This document shows positions 23,001 through 30,504 of a stretch of 64,000 bases of DNA, in pieces. Each line of letters begins with the position of its first letter. Position 1 is the first letter of the stretch. The notes below the pieces were generated by a model that was not told the origin of the DNA, made no database searches, and saw only the letters and a program-made list of their open reading frames with translations. The position numbers were made by a program, and so were the translations under genes. Location of the stretch: the NCBI RefSeq assembly GCF_009725995.1, contig NZ_RCNS01000001.1:166283-230282 (forward strand). Reading direction: 5' to 3'. The DNA is from Zobellia laminariae. GTDB lineage: Bacteria > Bacteroidota > Bacteroidia > Flavobacteriales > Flavobacteriaceae.

Positions 23001-23917
23001 GCGAAGAAGATGGTACTATTACACTAACTATTACTGGCGGTACTGCCCCATATAGTACACGTCTGTTAGATGAAACTAATTTTGTTCTAGATAGAACTAG
23101 TTTTACGAACATGGCCGGCGGGTTGTATATCATTTATATTGAAGATGCTCAAGGTTGTGAAGAAACTATAACGGTTACTGTTGATCCAGGGGTTAACCTT
23201 GGAGCTCAGGTAGAACCTGTCTACGGTTGTAACGGTAATATCCCTAACAACTATGTGAATATTGTACTTGATGATTTAAGTATTGAGAACGATGTACTCT
23301 TTGGGTTAGATACAACAGACCCGTCTGAAATGCAATTGAATCCGTTCTTCCGTGATATAACTCCCGGGACACATTACATTGCTATTTCGCATGAAAATGG
23401 ATGCATGACAACCTACAGTTTTGAAATAGAAGCTTTTGACCCATTAACCTTAACTGTGTCAGAAACTAATATTAATGAAATTACAGCAGTAGCAGGTGGC
23501 GGTAGAGAAAACTACACCTACTATTTTGGTGATACGAATAATGGTACTGAAAATATATTTTACATCACCAAAACGGATACCTATTTGGTTAGAGTTGTTG
23601 ATGAAAATGGTTGTGAATTCACAGAAAGTATTTTCATGGAATTTATTGATATAGAGATTCCAAATTTCTTTACACCAAATGGTGATGGAGCAAACGACAT
23701 CTGGAAACCAAAGAACATAGAAATTTATCCAGACATCTTCATCAGCATTTATGACAGGTACGGTCGTACAGTTTATAAGTTCAGAGATAATGAAGACGGT
23801 TGGGGTGGATTCTATCAAAAATCAGAATTGCCTTCAGGTGATTACTGGTATGTAATTAAATTGAATGGTGAAGCAGACACAAGAGAATTTGTTGGACATT
23901 TCACCTTATACAGATAA
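11072..23917 (+). CDS. Giant SprB-like gliding/adhesion protein with type-B T9SS sorting domain
   Basis: 4281 aa from the ATG at 11072, which gives a clean signal peptide ending GFAQ; the upstream TTG at 11042 lies in a TATTTTG box. Order: IgGFc-binding-like beta region (about 27-490), Ig-like segment, DUF11-like repeat (INEGETATFTI), thrombospondin type-3 calcium motifs (DFDNDGVVDSVDLDDDNDG) flanking a jelly-roll-like region, a second DUF11-like unit, then about 26 SprB-type modules typified by CNGADDGSITV and APGDYTIIAQDSNGC, interrupted near 16975-17580 by another jelly-roll-like insert. It ends with the sorting domain IPNFFTPNGDGANDIW and GHFTLYR. SprB of F. johnsoniae is a mobile surface adhesin of comparable size; assignment as a gliding adhesin is by analogy. 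A terminator follows at once. Confidence 0.92.
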   Translation: MINLFKPYFKAILFFLIAFSTFSGFAQLSDLHYLPPMKQGLNNQGIQYQAVHLSTPETTAFTINAYRGTNTTPIQTFSIDNLNPAVWNLANGDNNITLVDNNNTGIVLTNSGLRFEAPGGEKFYVNYRGKSAAQAASLTAKGRQAMGTNFKWGGVPNKGSQVSKSNTLGIMATEDNTTVTLSGYDPGCEFRVGANRAGITANSYTVTLDKNESFVFETYIGTAPTQAHEDGWIGASIVATNDIVISNGSINFGSQDGASHRDAGIDQPVPINKLGKDYVFIRGNGNVNGLTEFPLVIATADNTQVFVNGGTTPIATINNGEYFKVPSSYYSSNTVGANMFVQTSKDVYAYQSMAGSSALYTQGLNFVAPVNCLLPDKMDNIPDIRNIAGSIVTGGLTITASVNTPDSNVKVFQNGVEISKPASDPVAGSADWKTFFIPNLNGNISVTSTGPMAIGFFGYSGAQGVAGYFSGFDTVPEVRLEINGGTVGDCFAGSSIFEASDDNFDAYQWFFDGVLIPGANSFDYAATVAGDYFVRGTKGPCTYDSQSITVFYCEPDVFIEKTVDKPEINEGETATFTIRAENKYFRDITNLQITDNIPAGLTLVNANTITGSWNGTVWNIGTLEPGDIVFLELEVRADEIDILPLINLVNTATNSQDQTDANTTRDEPSARIIVHNDFDNDGVVDSVDLDDDNDGVLDAVEQMCIISNDVDFSSPSSTVLGGSAVTEIFTNFNGFWRSSSSSINPVLPNLSHELLAFTSGGTTFSTGVADDDVYDSNGNGLIDGIDSNNDGIADISATESSWMALSPSSNIYSEATLETSLNDGNLDNALGLTVINDPTTDPLNPLLTNGQNGLDLGTGVVNIGDTWTYEIDPIVATNVGDGIPDILLTQVADPSGVGHVVSLYDATGAPLGNAVRVQASSGGALTSVVGSYRLDVYHANGSVFFNNTTRDYRLATVELSEFGIPTASLSDVSYLRLELGSNADVAFLSYNTASFSGFCANLDTDMDGFPDHLDLDSDDDGCSDANEFYKSDTADGGDGGEYGTGVPVVDPADGTVNAASYNQVFAPVIVLGNTTEELGGTDINGQDVSLGDTFNYVIRFQNTGDDDATNFTIRDVLPNNVTLDNINIDDAPGVTNTYDISTQTISFSIPDNLVQIGDPEYNIKITVSISGDCSEFVAACASQLENNAFATYQGIINTSTFSDEDGSNTAGSCTSTLEVAANNVADALTNCNVARSVQLCGADAELTAGSGFETYNWAIDTNNNGTIDSGDTLLNDGDPDSDPSTLTITTVGNYIVEKTVSNGCSNHTELISVERYGATQTNPIIEYFNQVNGDSNPDNNIQGEIVTCSIDGNSMPNIFLCGTSDSAFIQLGITDAQSITWQKLDESSCNEATCGEVSDDCANTDSNWTWTQEAVSNNFTITESGKFRVVIAYEGGCFSRFYFNAYQNTLNIPEPDSSDIICDTDGSIRVIDLGPGYGYQLFDVANNTIAVPFTAGQGPNFDITTSGTYKVQITQLDPSTGAPIANSCVFETEDIGIQERIFEVTLSSTPEDCDELGTVGIQALNVSPEYSYELFFDNGSGSAGAFVTNNLVSTDNTHTFTGVAAGNYVVVTTTTDGCRDVDTITVAEIPKLILTAATQEDITCTPGVINLTPSGGTTNYKYAIWSKNGVLNYTDEASIPDADYTPNTTFLFGYEGSPSTYVPNADGDYVFVVKDDNGCFGFSNSVHIDDLGTVSITASNSEITCADSSTSVLIINATGGTAPYQYSLDGGTTYQTENFFNNIAAGNYTITVMDSSGVTGTGCEESIPYEVVQPFRLTASPAIIEDASCDTSGATIPTALVKILNTTGGQAPYEYSFDGGSTFNIIEEKRLASGTHQLVVKDALGCSTDLEITVPNIIADPSFGNDVTYTCDGNGVITITPSNTTDFSYEYQLNGTDNTPIDNNIFDAVTPGTQTVTVGYTSTIAANQSTLFLENFGTGVTTQIAEVGPGYCYEPQDGTDTACNLGPAGILVNAEYAVTNRVTNPNTTWRSPNDHTGLTDGRFMAIGVSVSAGNNNILWSRTGLDVLANQDITISFYAYNLQVDGTPGREPEVLVELVDASGTVINSMATTAIDKNNNADDWHFREVTFNPGANTVAGVLLRTNLDSDDGNFLVLDDIQAIQTPEICEKTQDITVVVESGKAFEVAILGSANPTCNGNDNGDIRFEVTNFDPTFGYRYSIDGGITWITETTSPINTPSTLADGTYNVMVEKIDDNTCTATSATTVTLTSPNILTASLQQTAEFTCFNTGATLEATATGGTPGYEYQLELTDGTVIRPSSSSSQFLNVPQGDYYVRISDLNNCETLSPTAVTIAQPNTVSFDLTATQCYDGLSNGTVTATVTDGNGNYSFRLNNGAWQTPTPITGLAYTFSNLSEGTFDIEVTDQYGCVSAIQSITIAPTITLSVVPTNASVCADGTLTATASGGDSNFVYAFIPSGNTVVDSDFSASNTTSIALANIGNYDIYVRDKANGTDACQTMVTETIAANPVLAMTAVPTDPECHDGTGSIAVNISDGLSPFDYRLVDMTNGTPDQVQTNVTGNTKTYYNLAPGTYDVIITDDAGCSENETVVINQPAELTAVIVLAYASDCTGGAADFGFDFTSVTTGLAGTIEYSADGGTTWVSNPVFRGYTSGDEVYPSLRTIDGSSNLICQTDLPREIIPNPLDDLDITTSSVVENCDELKVEVQGGEGIPGYEYAYSNDPSNFDATTATWHVGGSTHLDGTAVTAGHGSYEFTNLIPGRTYVFYVRDSNTPSCTRQSTVNVNEIAGGLPMVITADITPSCSTSNNGAITYTIVDEDGITEPNMEWFLYDVNGVLIRDSAGTVVYNNTITITNLAPDEYYIEVRQIDSGGAQQCISASENEILDELEIITGDTSSIQDISCENPGLIKIDNVQGGGGTYFYTITGPSPFTTISTTSDNPIEIAANSPAGTYTVTVEDQYGCSYNLIDVPMNFMAAPSITDVVIANCDTNASVTINATGTGTILYSLDGGSSYQNNGGVYNTVPAGNYDVFIKDASGCIDTLNIDVHPTLQASASLDKQLGCDAGFEAEIAIEGLAGSGNYEFEILDSASANVVTRQTLTGGAMNVAVSVPDNTIDTDYTVNVYDIGTALPNCSRTFTVKIPPAIRPDFTGNPTDVSCSGANDGSIELVQTNNGNNPLTYTLTPMPAGASWDATTQSYINLPGGTYDVEARGPNNCPIVKSITVNENALITFALPVVDQFGCTSDNNTNNATITIDLSSISNGSGTYDRFEFIDDATSNVLQNSSSLVYEYTDVAGGNVIVRVYDDEGCSVEQTVTVNAYDALVDATVVVTREIDCVNSGEDLRIDVTSSITNSTTDLSNYEFRILPSTTYQASNEFLNRLEGNYTIGIRNITTGCEITRSHTVEDPNTFNVVVDKLSDVVCHGTDGSIQITFTDATYTGNFDWEVLNADGTATTRTDDEGIFSGTGTTASVPVAAGNYIVRVAQVGFPECSQERAITITTPSAPVSLATIETKDVGCSNDMGSANIIPNGGEAPYDIILTHTPSGTTYPANAVNSYLFRGLSDGQYSVEVTDNLGCTVPFNNAFVLSPPEPIAASIQSIVELVCEGGTDAEITAEFTPRTISNPTPSYRYILKTYDSDAPGANLLQTSNSQTTATFSNLRSGFYSITILDDLNCSDETNIVEIVEPTKVEGSIVTAQRLGCLSDAELLLTASGGTGPYAWNTTGIPPFNNMNETSGPNTHLFTGITAGTYQYYLQDSEGCISVITNSITINPIIPLTVTLDNDNPTINCNGDNSGVIDAEAAGGLGNYQYALFSDSGLTNEVSPNQPTGLFTDLLAGTYFVRVQSDDCQVTSSAIIITQPDPLLIDTGNTIFNDVTCNGADDGSITVNMLGGTGIYQYAISPNLDRFSDDNTFDELAPGDYTIIAQDSNGCFELFEATIEEPEVLEVSAIATPEICAGEEDGTITLTITGGTAPYSTRLLDETNFVLDRTSFTNMAGGLYIIYIEDAQGCEETITVTVDPGVNLGAQVEPVYGCNGNIPNNYVNIVLDDLSIENDVLFGLDTTDPSEMQLNPFFRDITPGTHYIAISHENGCMTTYSFEIEAFDPLTLTVSETNINEITAVAGGGRENYTYYFGDTNNGTENIFYITKTDTYLVRVVDENGCEFTESIFMEFIDIEIPNFFTPNGDGANDIWKPKNIEIYPDIFISIYDRYGRTVYKFRDNEDGWGGFYQKSELPSGDYWYVIKLNGEADTREFVGHFTLYR

Positions 23918-23926
23918 GTAAATAAC

Positions 23927-23951
23927 AGAGGTAGCTAATTCAGCTACCTCT
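23927..23951 (+). terminator. Hairpin after the giant adhesin gene
   Basis: AGAGGTAGCT and AGCTACCTCT form a perfect 10-bp stem with a 5-nt loop, 10 nt after the stop codon. The T-tract is weak (ACTTTACGG), so termination may be partial. Confidence 0.55.
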
Positions 23952-24055
23952 ACTTTACGGACAAAAACAACTTAATACTAGGGTTTTACAACTTAGAGTT
24001 GTGCTTTTAGTAATGTTTAAGTTTCTTAAGCATCTAATGAACCCTTAAACTTATA

Positions 24056-26104
24056 ATGAACCAAAAGTTAATTTTATTTTTTTTATTCATGTTGGTTTCC
24101 GCCGCTGGTTTTTCCCAGTTGAGCGACCTTCACTATTTACCACCATTAAAACAAGGCGGTAACAACCAAGCCGTTACCCAACAGAGTATATACTTATCAA
24201 CTCCAGAAACCACAGCGTTTACTGTAAACATTTATCGAGGTACATCTACCACTCTTTATAGTACAACTACATTGTCTAAAACTACACCTCAAGAAATAGC
24301 ACTACCCAATGGCGACAATGATATTACAATGATGAGTAATGGTAATACTGGTGTTGTTCTAACTATTGGTGGTTTACGTTTAGAAGCTCCTGGTGGAGAA
24401 AAATTCTATGCGAATTATAGAGGTAGATCCGGCTCACAAGCAACTTCCCTTACAAGTAAAGGAAGGCAGGCGATGGGAAATCATTTTAAGTGGGGAGGAA
24501 CTCCAAATAAAGGTACTCAAGCAAGTTTAACAAATTCACTAGGCATAATGGCTACTGAAGATGGCACTACAGTAACGGTTTCAGGATATGATCCAGATTG
24601 TGAGTTTAGATTAGGAAATGATAGAGATGGTATAATAGCCGATTCTTATACCATAAATTTAGATGCCAATGAATCTTTTGTTTTTGAAGCTTATGTTGCA
24701 GAAACTCCTGCAAATGCCGATGGCTGGTTAGGCGCAGATGTTATTTCCAACAACCCCATTGTTATAAGTAACGGTGGTCTTAACACTAGTGTAAGGGTAG
24801 GATATTCTGGTAGAGATGCTGCTATTGACCAACCAGTTCCTCAAAATAAATTAGGTAAAGAATATGTTTTCATAAGAGGAAATGGAACAAGTGAAACAGA
24901 AATACCAATAATTATCGGTACTCAAAACGGTACAAATATTTATGTAAACGGAAGTACCACAGCTATCGCTACTATAAACGATGGTGATTATTTTGAAATA
25001 CCTGAAAGCAATTACTCGGTTTCTTCTGCAGGAGGAAATATGTATGTAACCACTTCTAAAGATGCCTATGCCTATCAATTAATGGCGGGCGCAAGTGCTA
25101 TTTATACCCAAGGACTAAATTTTATTGCTCCTGTAAATTGCTTATTACCAGATACAGTAGATAATATTACGCATATAGAAGATGCCGCTGGAGTAACTAT
25201 GACCGGTGGGGTAACTCTAATTGCCTCTACCACTACCCCAGATGCTAACATTACAGTAACGGACGGTAGTGGACCAATAGCCCTACCCGCCCCTTCCGCA
25301 GTTGCTGGAACAAGTTTATGGAAAACCTATTATGTTGCAGGATTAACAGGAGATGTAACCATAGAATCAACCGGGCCAATAGCAGTTGGATTTATAGGCT
25401 TTAATGGTGCCAGAGGTATTGCTGGGTATTTTTCTGGTTTTGATACCGTACCTGCAGTAGATTTACAAGTTACTGGTGGCGGTTGTCTACCAACCGCACA
25501 AGTAGAAGTTACTGACCCCAATTTTGATGATTACCAATGGTTTGAAAACGGTGTTCTTATAGCAGGTGCAAACAATGCCACTTATACACCAACTAATGCC
25601 GGCGATTATTACGTACGGGTTACAAAAGGAGGTTGTACCTATGATTCGCAACCTTTAACCGCTTACTATTGCGATCCAGATATTATTCTAAGCAAAGATG
25701 CAGACCAAAATACGGTTACCGAAGGAGATACGGTCACTTTTACAATTACCGTTGAAACTTTAGGAATAGACCCAGTCACCAACTTAGTTTTGACAGATGT
25801 TTTACCACCTGGTCTAGAATTGATTTCTTCCTCCATATCCAAAGGAACATTCACTTATCCTAATTGGAATGTTGGGGGCATGACTTCCGGAGATTTAGAA
25901 ACTTTGACTTTGGTCACTAGGGCCAGTTTAGACAACATTTATTCTACGACCGCCAACTATACAAATACGGTAACCAACAGCCAAGACCAAATTGACTCAA
26001 ATATCACTACGGACGACCCTTCCGAAACCGTAACGGTAAACAAGAGTATCCCTACTACTGTAATAACCAATAGAAGAATTACCTATCGCGTTAATAGAAA
26101 TTAA
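24056..26104 (+). CDS. Short tandem paralog of the giant adhesin N-terminus, without SprB modules or recognisable CTD
   Basis: 682 aa with signal peptide (AAGFSQ). Its first about 600 residues align closely with the start of the upstream giant: QLSDLHYLPPLKQGGNNQ, LSTPETTAFTVN, RLEAPGGEKFYANYRGR, GRQAMGNHFKWGGTPNKG, then the YCDPDI segment and a DUF11-like domain (VTEGDTVTFTI). The giant continues for thousands of residues; this protein stops at VITNRRITYRVNRN, with no FTPNGDG sorting signal. The stop is followed directly by the ABC transporter gene and no leftover SprB-like frame is seen, so it is a complete shorter gene as far as can be read. It may be released, held in the periplasm, or use a short basic C-terminus I cannot classify. 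Confidence 0.85.
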   Translation: MNQKLILFFLFMLVSAAGFSQLSDLHYLPPLKQGGNNQAVTQQSIYLSTPETTAFTVNIYRGTSTTLYSTTTLSKTTPQEIALPNGDNDITMMSNGNTGVVLTIGGLRLEAPGGEKFYANYRGRSGSQATSLTSKGRQAMGNHFKWGGTPNKGTQASLTNSLGIMATEDGTTVTVSGYDPDCEFRLGNDRDGIIADSYTINLDANESFVFEAYVAETPANADGWLGADVISNNPIVISNGGLNTSVRVGYSGRDAAIDQPVPQNKLGKEYVFIRGNGTSETEIPIIIGTQNGTNIYVNGSTTAIATINDGDYFEIPESNYSVSSAGGNMYVTTSKDAYAYQLMAGASAIYTQGLNFIAPVNCLLPDTVDNITHIEDAAGVTMTGGVTLIASTTTPDANITVTDGSGPIALPAPSAVAGTSLWKTYYVAGLTGDVTIESTGPIAVGFIGFNGARGIAGYFSGFDTVPAVDLQVTGGGCLPTAQVEVTDPNFDDYQWFENGVLIAGANNATYTPTNAGDYYVRVTKGGCTYDSQPLTAYYCDPDIILSKDADQNTVTEGDTVTFTITVETLGIDPVTNLVLTDVLPPGLELISSSISKGTFTYPNWNVGGMTSGDLETLTLVTRASLDNIYSTTANYTNTVTNSQDQIDSNITTDDPSETVTVNKSIPTTVITNRRITYRVNRN

Positions 26105-26170
26105 TCTTTTAGTGTAACATTGTATCAAGTATCTCGTCAAGTAGGTATAATCAATCAAAAAACACTTGAC

Positions 26171-27073
26171 GTGAGCACCATTCTAACAGTTAATCATCTC
26201 ACCAAAAAGTTTGGATATCTAACGGCTGTCAAAGACCTTTCTTTTACCATTGAAAAAGGAAACGTATACGGCATTCTTGGACCAAACGGAAGCGGTAAAT
26301 CTACTACTTTAGGTATTGTTTTAAATGTTGTAAATGCCACACAAGGAGATTTTGCTTGGTTTGATGGTACAACAACCACTCACCAAGCCTTAAAGAAAGT
26401 GGGCGCCATTATTGAAAGACCCAACTTCTATCCGTACATGACCGCGCTTCAAAACCTGAAGTTAGTTTGTAAAATAAAGGAGGTTAGTGAAGAGAAAATT
26501 GAGGAAAAACTAGAGCTTGTTGGTTTATTAGACCGAAAAAACAGCAAGTTCAGAACCTATTCTTTGGGTATGAAGCAGCGGTTAGCCATCGCCTCCGCCC
26601 TACTTAACGACCCTGAAATTCTAATTTTGGATGAACCCACAAATGGTTTAGACCCACAGGGGATTCATCAAATACGGGAAATCATTAAAAAAATAGCTTC
26701 TCAAGGTACGACCATTTTATTGGCATCGCACCTTCTGGACGAAGTTGAAAAAGTCTGTAGCCATGTTATTATCCTAAGAAAAGGAGAAAAATTATACTCT
26801 GGTCGTGTAGACGGTTTGTTAGCAAGTCATGGTTTTTTTGAATTGAAAACTGATAACCTAGATAACTTAAAAAGCTATTTAGAAAAACATGCAAGCTTCG
26901 GAAGAATAAAGTTGGAAAACGGCTGCATCACTGCAATTTTAAAAGAAGAGATGAATGCGGGCGAACTTAATAAAACTCTTTTTGACCAAGGAATAATACT
27001 ATCGCACCTAGTAAAAAGAAAAGAAAGCCTAGAAGAGCAATTCCTGACCTTGACCAAAAACCAATCCAACTAA
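26171..27073 (+). CDS. ABC transporter ATP-binding protein
   Basis: 300 aa from GTG at 26171 (MSTILTVNHLTKKFG); a TTG 17 codons earlier (26120) would add a tail unlike the family. Walker A GPNGSGKST, Q-loop region, signature SLGMKQRLAIA, Walker B LILDEPTNGLDPQG and the switch histidine in LLASHLLDEVEK are all present. It fits the ABC-2 exporter/drug-efflux group. The permease begins 4 bp after its stop. Substrate unknown; position between surface-protein genes does not by itself show a link to them. Confidence 0.88.
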   Translation: MSTILTVNHLTKKFGYLTAVKDLSFTIEKGNVYGILGPNGSGKSTTLGIVLNVVNATQGDFAWFDGTTTTHQALKKVGAIIERPNFYPYMTALQNLKLVCKIKEVSEEKIEEKLELVGLLDRKNSKFRTYSLGMKQRLAIASALLNDPEILILDEPTNGLDPQGIHQIREIIKKIASQGTTILLASHLLDEVEKVCSHVIILRKGEKLYSGRVDGLLASHGFFELKTDNLDNLKSYLEKHASFGRIKLENGCITAILKEEMNAGELNKTLFDQGIILSHLVKRKESLEEQFLTLTKNQSN

Positions 27074-27077
27074 AGCC

Positions 27078-27911
27078 ATGAAACGACTCCTACAAATAGA
27101 ATTCATAAAATTATGGAACAACAGGGCTAGTAAAGTTCTGATTCTAGCCTATTTTTTACTGCTTACTTCTATTGCCTTGGTGGCTGCGGTAAAGTTTGAT
27201 ATTGGTCCAATAAAATTTCACTTAGCGGAGCAGGGAATCTTCAACTTTCCCTACATATGGCACTTCAATGCTTTTATAACAGCATTTTTTAAATTGTTTC
27301 TAGCTATTGTAATCGTATCCATGATGGCTAACGAATACAGTAACAAGACCATTAAACAGAATTTAATTGACGGTCTTTCCAAAAAGGAGTTCATACTTTC
27401 TAAATTTCTGACCGTTGTTACTTTCGCCTTAATTTCAACAATTTTTGTTTTTTCAGTTTCGCTCGTTTTAGGTCTATTTTACTCCAATTTTACTGAAATT
27501 ACCATCATTTTCTCAGGATTAGAGTTCCTTTTAGCCTTTTTTGTAAAGCTAGTCGGTTTTTTCTCTTTCTGTCTGTTCTTAGGTATTTTAGTAAAAAGGT
27601 CGGCTTTTGCATTGGGCTTTTTAATCTTATGGCAAGTATTTGAAACGTTTATACGCGGAATCATCAGATGGCGATTCTTTGATGCCGAAACTACTGATAT
27701 AGTTATGGGTTTCTTTCCCTTAAACGCCATGTGGAACCTCATTAAAGAACCTTTTACCAGATTAAGTGCGGTACAAACTGCGGTAAACCAAATGGGTGAA
27801 GAAGTGGTACTGAATTATCATGTGCATTGGTATGAAATATTGATTGTCCTAGCTTGGACGGCCATTTTTATTTATGGGTCTTACGCTCTTTTGAAAAAAA
27901 GAGATTTATAG
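27078..27911 (+). CDS. ABC-2 type transporter permease
   Basis: 277 aa, about six hydrophobic segments, beginning MKRLLQIEFIKLWNNRASKV as in ABC-2 permeases of Bacteroidetes. It pairs with the preceding ATPase in a two-gene exporter. The motif MANEYSNKTIKQNLIDGLSKKEFILSK between helices 2 and 3 is typical of the family. A stem-loop at 27929 probably ends the transcript. Confidence 0.85.
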   Translation: MKRLLQIEFIKLWNNRASKVLILAYFLLLTSIALVAAVKFDIGPIKFHLAEQGIFNFPYIWHFNAFITAFFKLFLAIVIVSMMANEYSNKTIKQNLIDGLSKKEFILSKFLTVVTFALISTIFVFSVSLVLGLFYSNFTEITIIFSGLEFLLAFFVKLVGFFSFCLFLGILVKRSAFALGFLILWQVFETFIRGIIRWRFFDAETTDIVMGFFPLNAMWNLIKEPFTRLSAVQTAVNQMGEEVVLNYHVHWYEILIVLAWTAIFIYGSYALLKKRDL

Positions 27912-27928
27912 AACATTCTTTACATAGT

Positions 27929-27952
27929 TTTCTACTGGTAATCCAGTAGAAA
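27929..27952 (+). terminator. Stem-loop after the ABC permease gene
   Basis: TTTCTACTGG and CCAGTAGAAA form a perfect 10-bp stem with a 4-nt loop. No T-run follows, so efficiency is uncertain. Confidence 0.45.
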
Positions 27953-28004
27953 TAAGTCGCTGTTTTCTAGTATTTATTAGTTAGAATTATTGGCGGTCTA
28001 CCCT

Positions 28005-28036
28005 TTCGATTATATTCAACCTAGAATATAATTGAA
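28005..28036 (+). promoter_or_regulatory. 13-bp hairpin immediately before a start codon
   Basis: Bases 28005-28017 pair with 28024-28036 (core ATTATATTC/GAATATAAT, one G-T pair, 6-nt loop). The stem ends 4 nt before the ATG at 28041, where a ribosome would bind. It could limit translation initiation or be a protein-binding site. Confidence 0.5.
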
Positions 28037-28040
28037 CGCT

Positions 28041-30422
28041 ATGAAATTCATCTCTACACTAGTCTTAGTTCTAACCTGTTTCACGGTTATTTCTCAGCAA
28101 GCAAATGACTGTATTGATGCTATTGTTGTTTGTGGCAACAGCGATATTTCCAGTAATGCTTCAGGCTTTGGTACACAAGAGTTAGACCCCACCACAAACC
28201 AATGTGTAAACCAAGAAGTCAATAGCTTGTGGGTAAGTGTTAGTATAGCGGTTGGAGGCTCACTTGCTTTCACAATTCAACCTAAGGTTGATGATTTAGA
28301 AGTAGATTACGACTTCTTTATTTTTGGTCCTAATAGCAATTGTCAGAATTTAGGAAGTCCTATACGATGTTCAACAACGAACCCTCTTCAAGCCTCTTTA
28401 GATTATAACATTACAGGGTTAAACGAAACCGAACTAGATCAAAATGAAGGTCCAGGACCGGATGGGAACAGCTTTGTTTCCCCTATTCCCGTTACTGCAG
28501 GAGAACAATATTACATTCTCATTGACAGACCCAATGGTGATGGTGGTTTTAATTTGGAATGGACAGGTACCGCCGGTTTTCTTCCCTCTCCAGATGTTAC
28601 ACAACCAAATGATATTGAAGTGTGTTCATCGGATTCAAATACGGTAATTGATTTAACAGAAAATGAAGACTCAATCACCACTAGTACTACCGCTAACATT
28701 CTATATTTCAACACATATAGAAATGCTTTTGATGGTACAAACTCTATTGCGGACCCAACTCAATTTACATATAATGGTACTGAGAACTCTATTTTCGTTC
28801 GGGTAACAAATCCCAATGGGTGCTTTGAAATTGTTGATTTTGAAATACAATCTACATCATTTGATAACCCTCCAGATTTGAGCTACGCCATTTGTGATAC
28901 CAATCGTGACGGAAAAGTAGATTTTTCGGTAAATGATATTATTATAGACGCTGAAAATGCAATAGGCAATAGTTCAGCATATGGGTTGACTTTACATCCT
29001 GATGAAAATGCAGCAATCGCAAACACAGGTCAGATTACTAATCCTATTTTTTCTTCGCCCAGTACAACAATTTATGCACGCGTTACCTCTAATTTATCTA
29101 GCGATTGCTATATAACATACCCTATTTCCCTAAACCTTAATTCTTCTGAATTTCCAGCAACCGTTAATCTAGTTCAATGCGATGTAGATCAGGACAATTC
29201 AACAGATGGAATTACTAAAATGGATTTAAACCAATCCTTTCCAAATGCAGATACAACATCTATCTCGTATTATGAAACGGAAGCTGACCGGACAGCAGAC
29301 AATTTCATTGTAAATCCAAACATCTACACCAATACCACTCCCTTTAACGCAACTATTTTTTATAAAATTGATGATAATGATTGTGATAGTTTAGGTAAAA
29401 TAGCAATTGAAGTGAACCCAACAACCGTAAGCTTAAATAAAATTAGCCCAGTAGTAGCATGCGCAGAAAATCCTGCAGATGAGTTTCCTGAAAGTACCTT
29501 TGATTTAGAAACTATCCGCCTGAATACCTATTCCGGAATGGATGTAGCTTTCTATGAAAGTTTAGAAGATGCTTCTTTAGAACAAAATCCGCTTAACGGA
29601 AATTACAGAACAACCTCAACATTTTTATACACGCGTCTAGAGACTAATAACCAATGTAATACTGTGGAAGAAATAGAACTCATTGTAAATACACCACCCG
29701 AACTAACTTTAGAAGAAAGTTATATGGTATGTACGGACGGAGAGCCTTTGGTAATTAATGCTCCGGAAGGTTTTGATGGATATAGTTGGCTTAAGGTTGA
29801 TGGAGGATTATCCCAAGAAGTTAGCAATGAGCAGCAAGTACGTATTAACGAACCCGGAAATTATAGATTAGAAGTTGAAATTCAATACAAAAACAGCAAT
29901 CAAGCCTCTAGCTGTTTTACCTATACAGATTTTCTAGTAACCCCTTCAGTTCCCGTTATTATTGACGATGTCATCATTCAAGAATCTTTCAGCAACAATA
30001 TTGTGGACATAAAAGTAAGCGGAGACGGAGATTACGAGTACTCCCTTGACGGCGAAAATTACCAAGATGAACCCAGGTTTGACAATGTAGAAGCTGGCTT
30101 TTATACAATTTTTGTACGTGACACAAACGGTTGTGGTGTTACAGAAAAAGAAATTTCAGTCATTGGATTCCCCAAATTCTTTACCCCTAACGGAGATGGC
30201 GCGAACGATATGTGGCAGGTAATAGGGGTAAATGCCAATTTTGGAAACCAAGTAATTAACATCTATAATCGCTACGGAAAACTTGTAAAACAACTTTACT
30301 CTAACTCTATTGGCTGGGATGGATTAATGAACGGACAGCCACTCCCTTCTTCAGACTATTGGTTTAGAATCAACTTAGAGAATGGCAAAGAGTTTAAAGG
30401 CCATTTTACATTGAAGCGATAG
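28041..30422 (+). CDS. T9SS type-B sorting domain protein with Cys-rich N-terminal domain
   Basis: 793 aa from ATG 28041 (a TTG three codons earlier lies in the upstream hairpin and is rejected). Signal peptide ends near VISQ. The N-terminal part (ANDCIDAIVVCGNSDISSNASG, then VDYDFFIFGP and YILIDRPNGDGGFNLEW) resembles the exported beta-domain common in gliding-motility-associated proteins. A series of diverged Ig-like segments each containing a VC motif follows (IEVCSSD, YAICDTN, LVQCDVD). One SprB-like unit (AGFYTIFVRDTNGC) precedes the CTD: FPKFFTPNGDGANDMW and a final GHFTLKR. Surface display by T9SS is well supported; ligand unknown. Confidence 0.9.
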   Translation: MKFISTLVLVLTCFTVISQQANDCIDAIVVCGNSDISSNASGFGTQELDPTTNQCVNQEVNSLWVSVSIAVGGSLAFTIQPKVDDLEVDYDFFIFGPNSNCQNLGSPIRCSTTNPLQASLDYNITGLNETELDQNEGPGPDGNSFVSPIPVTAGEQYYILIDRPNGDGGFNLEWTGTAGFLPSPDVTQPNDIEVCSSDSNTVIDLTENEDSITTSTTANILYFNTYRNAFDGTNSIADPTQFTYNGTENSIFVRVTNPNGCFEIVDFEIQSTSFDNPPDLSYAICDTNRDGKVDFSVNDIIIDAENAIGNSSAYGLTLHPDENAAIANTGQITNPIFSSPSTTIYARVTSNLSSDCYITYPISLNLNSSEFPATVNLVQCDVDQDNSTDGITKMDLNQSFPNADTTSISYYETEADRTADNFIVNPNIYTNTTPFNATIFYKIDDNDCDSLGKIAIEVNPTTVSLNKISPVVACAENPADEFPESTFDLETIRLNTYSGMDVAFYESLEDASLEQNPLNGNYRTTSTFLYTRLETNNQCNTVEEIELIVNTPPELTLEESYMVCTDGEPLVINAPEGFDGYSWLKVDGGLSQEVSNEQQVRINEPGNYRLEVEIQYKNSNQASSCFTYTDFLVTPSVPVIIDDVIIQESFSNNIVDIKVSGDGDYEYSLDGENYQDEPRFDNVEAGFYTIFVRDTNGCGVTEKEISVIGFPKFFTPNGDGANDMWQVIGVNANFGNQVINIYNRYGKLVKQLYSNSIGWDGLMNGQPLPSSDYWFRINLENGKEFKGHFTLKR

Positions 30423-30504
30423 TTGCACAGATTATTTCCCTTTTAAAGGATAAAATCGGTCTTTCAAAGAAATTATACAATAACCAATATATAGCCTACT
30501 ATAT

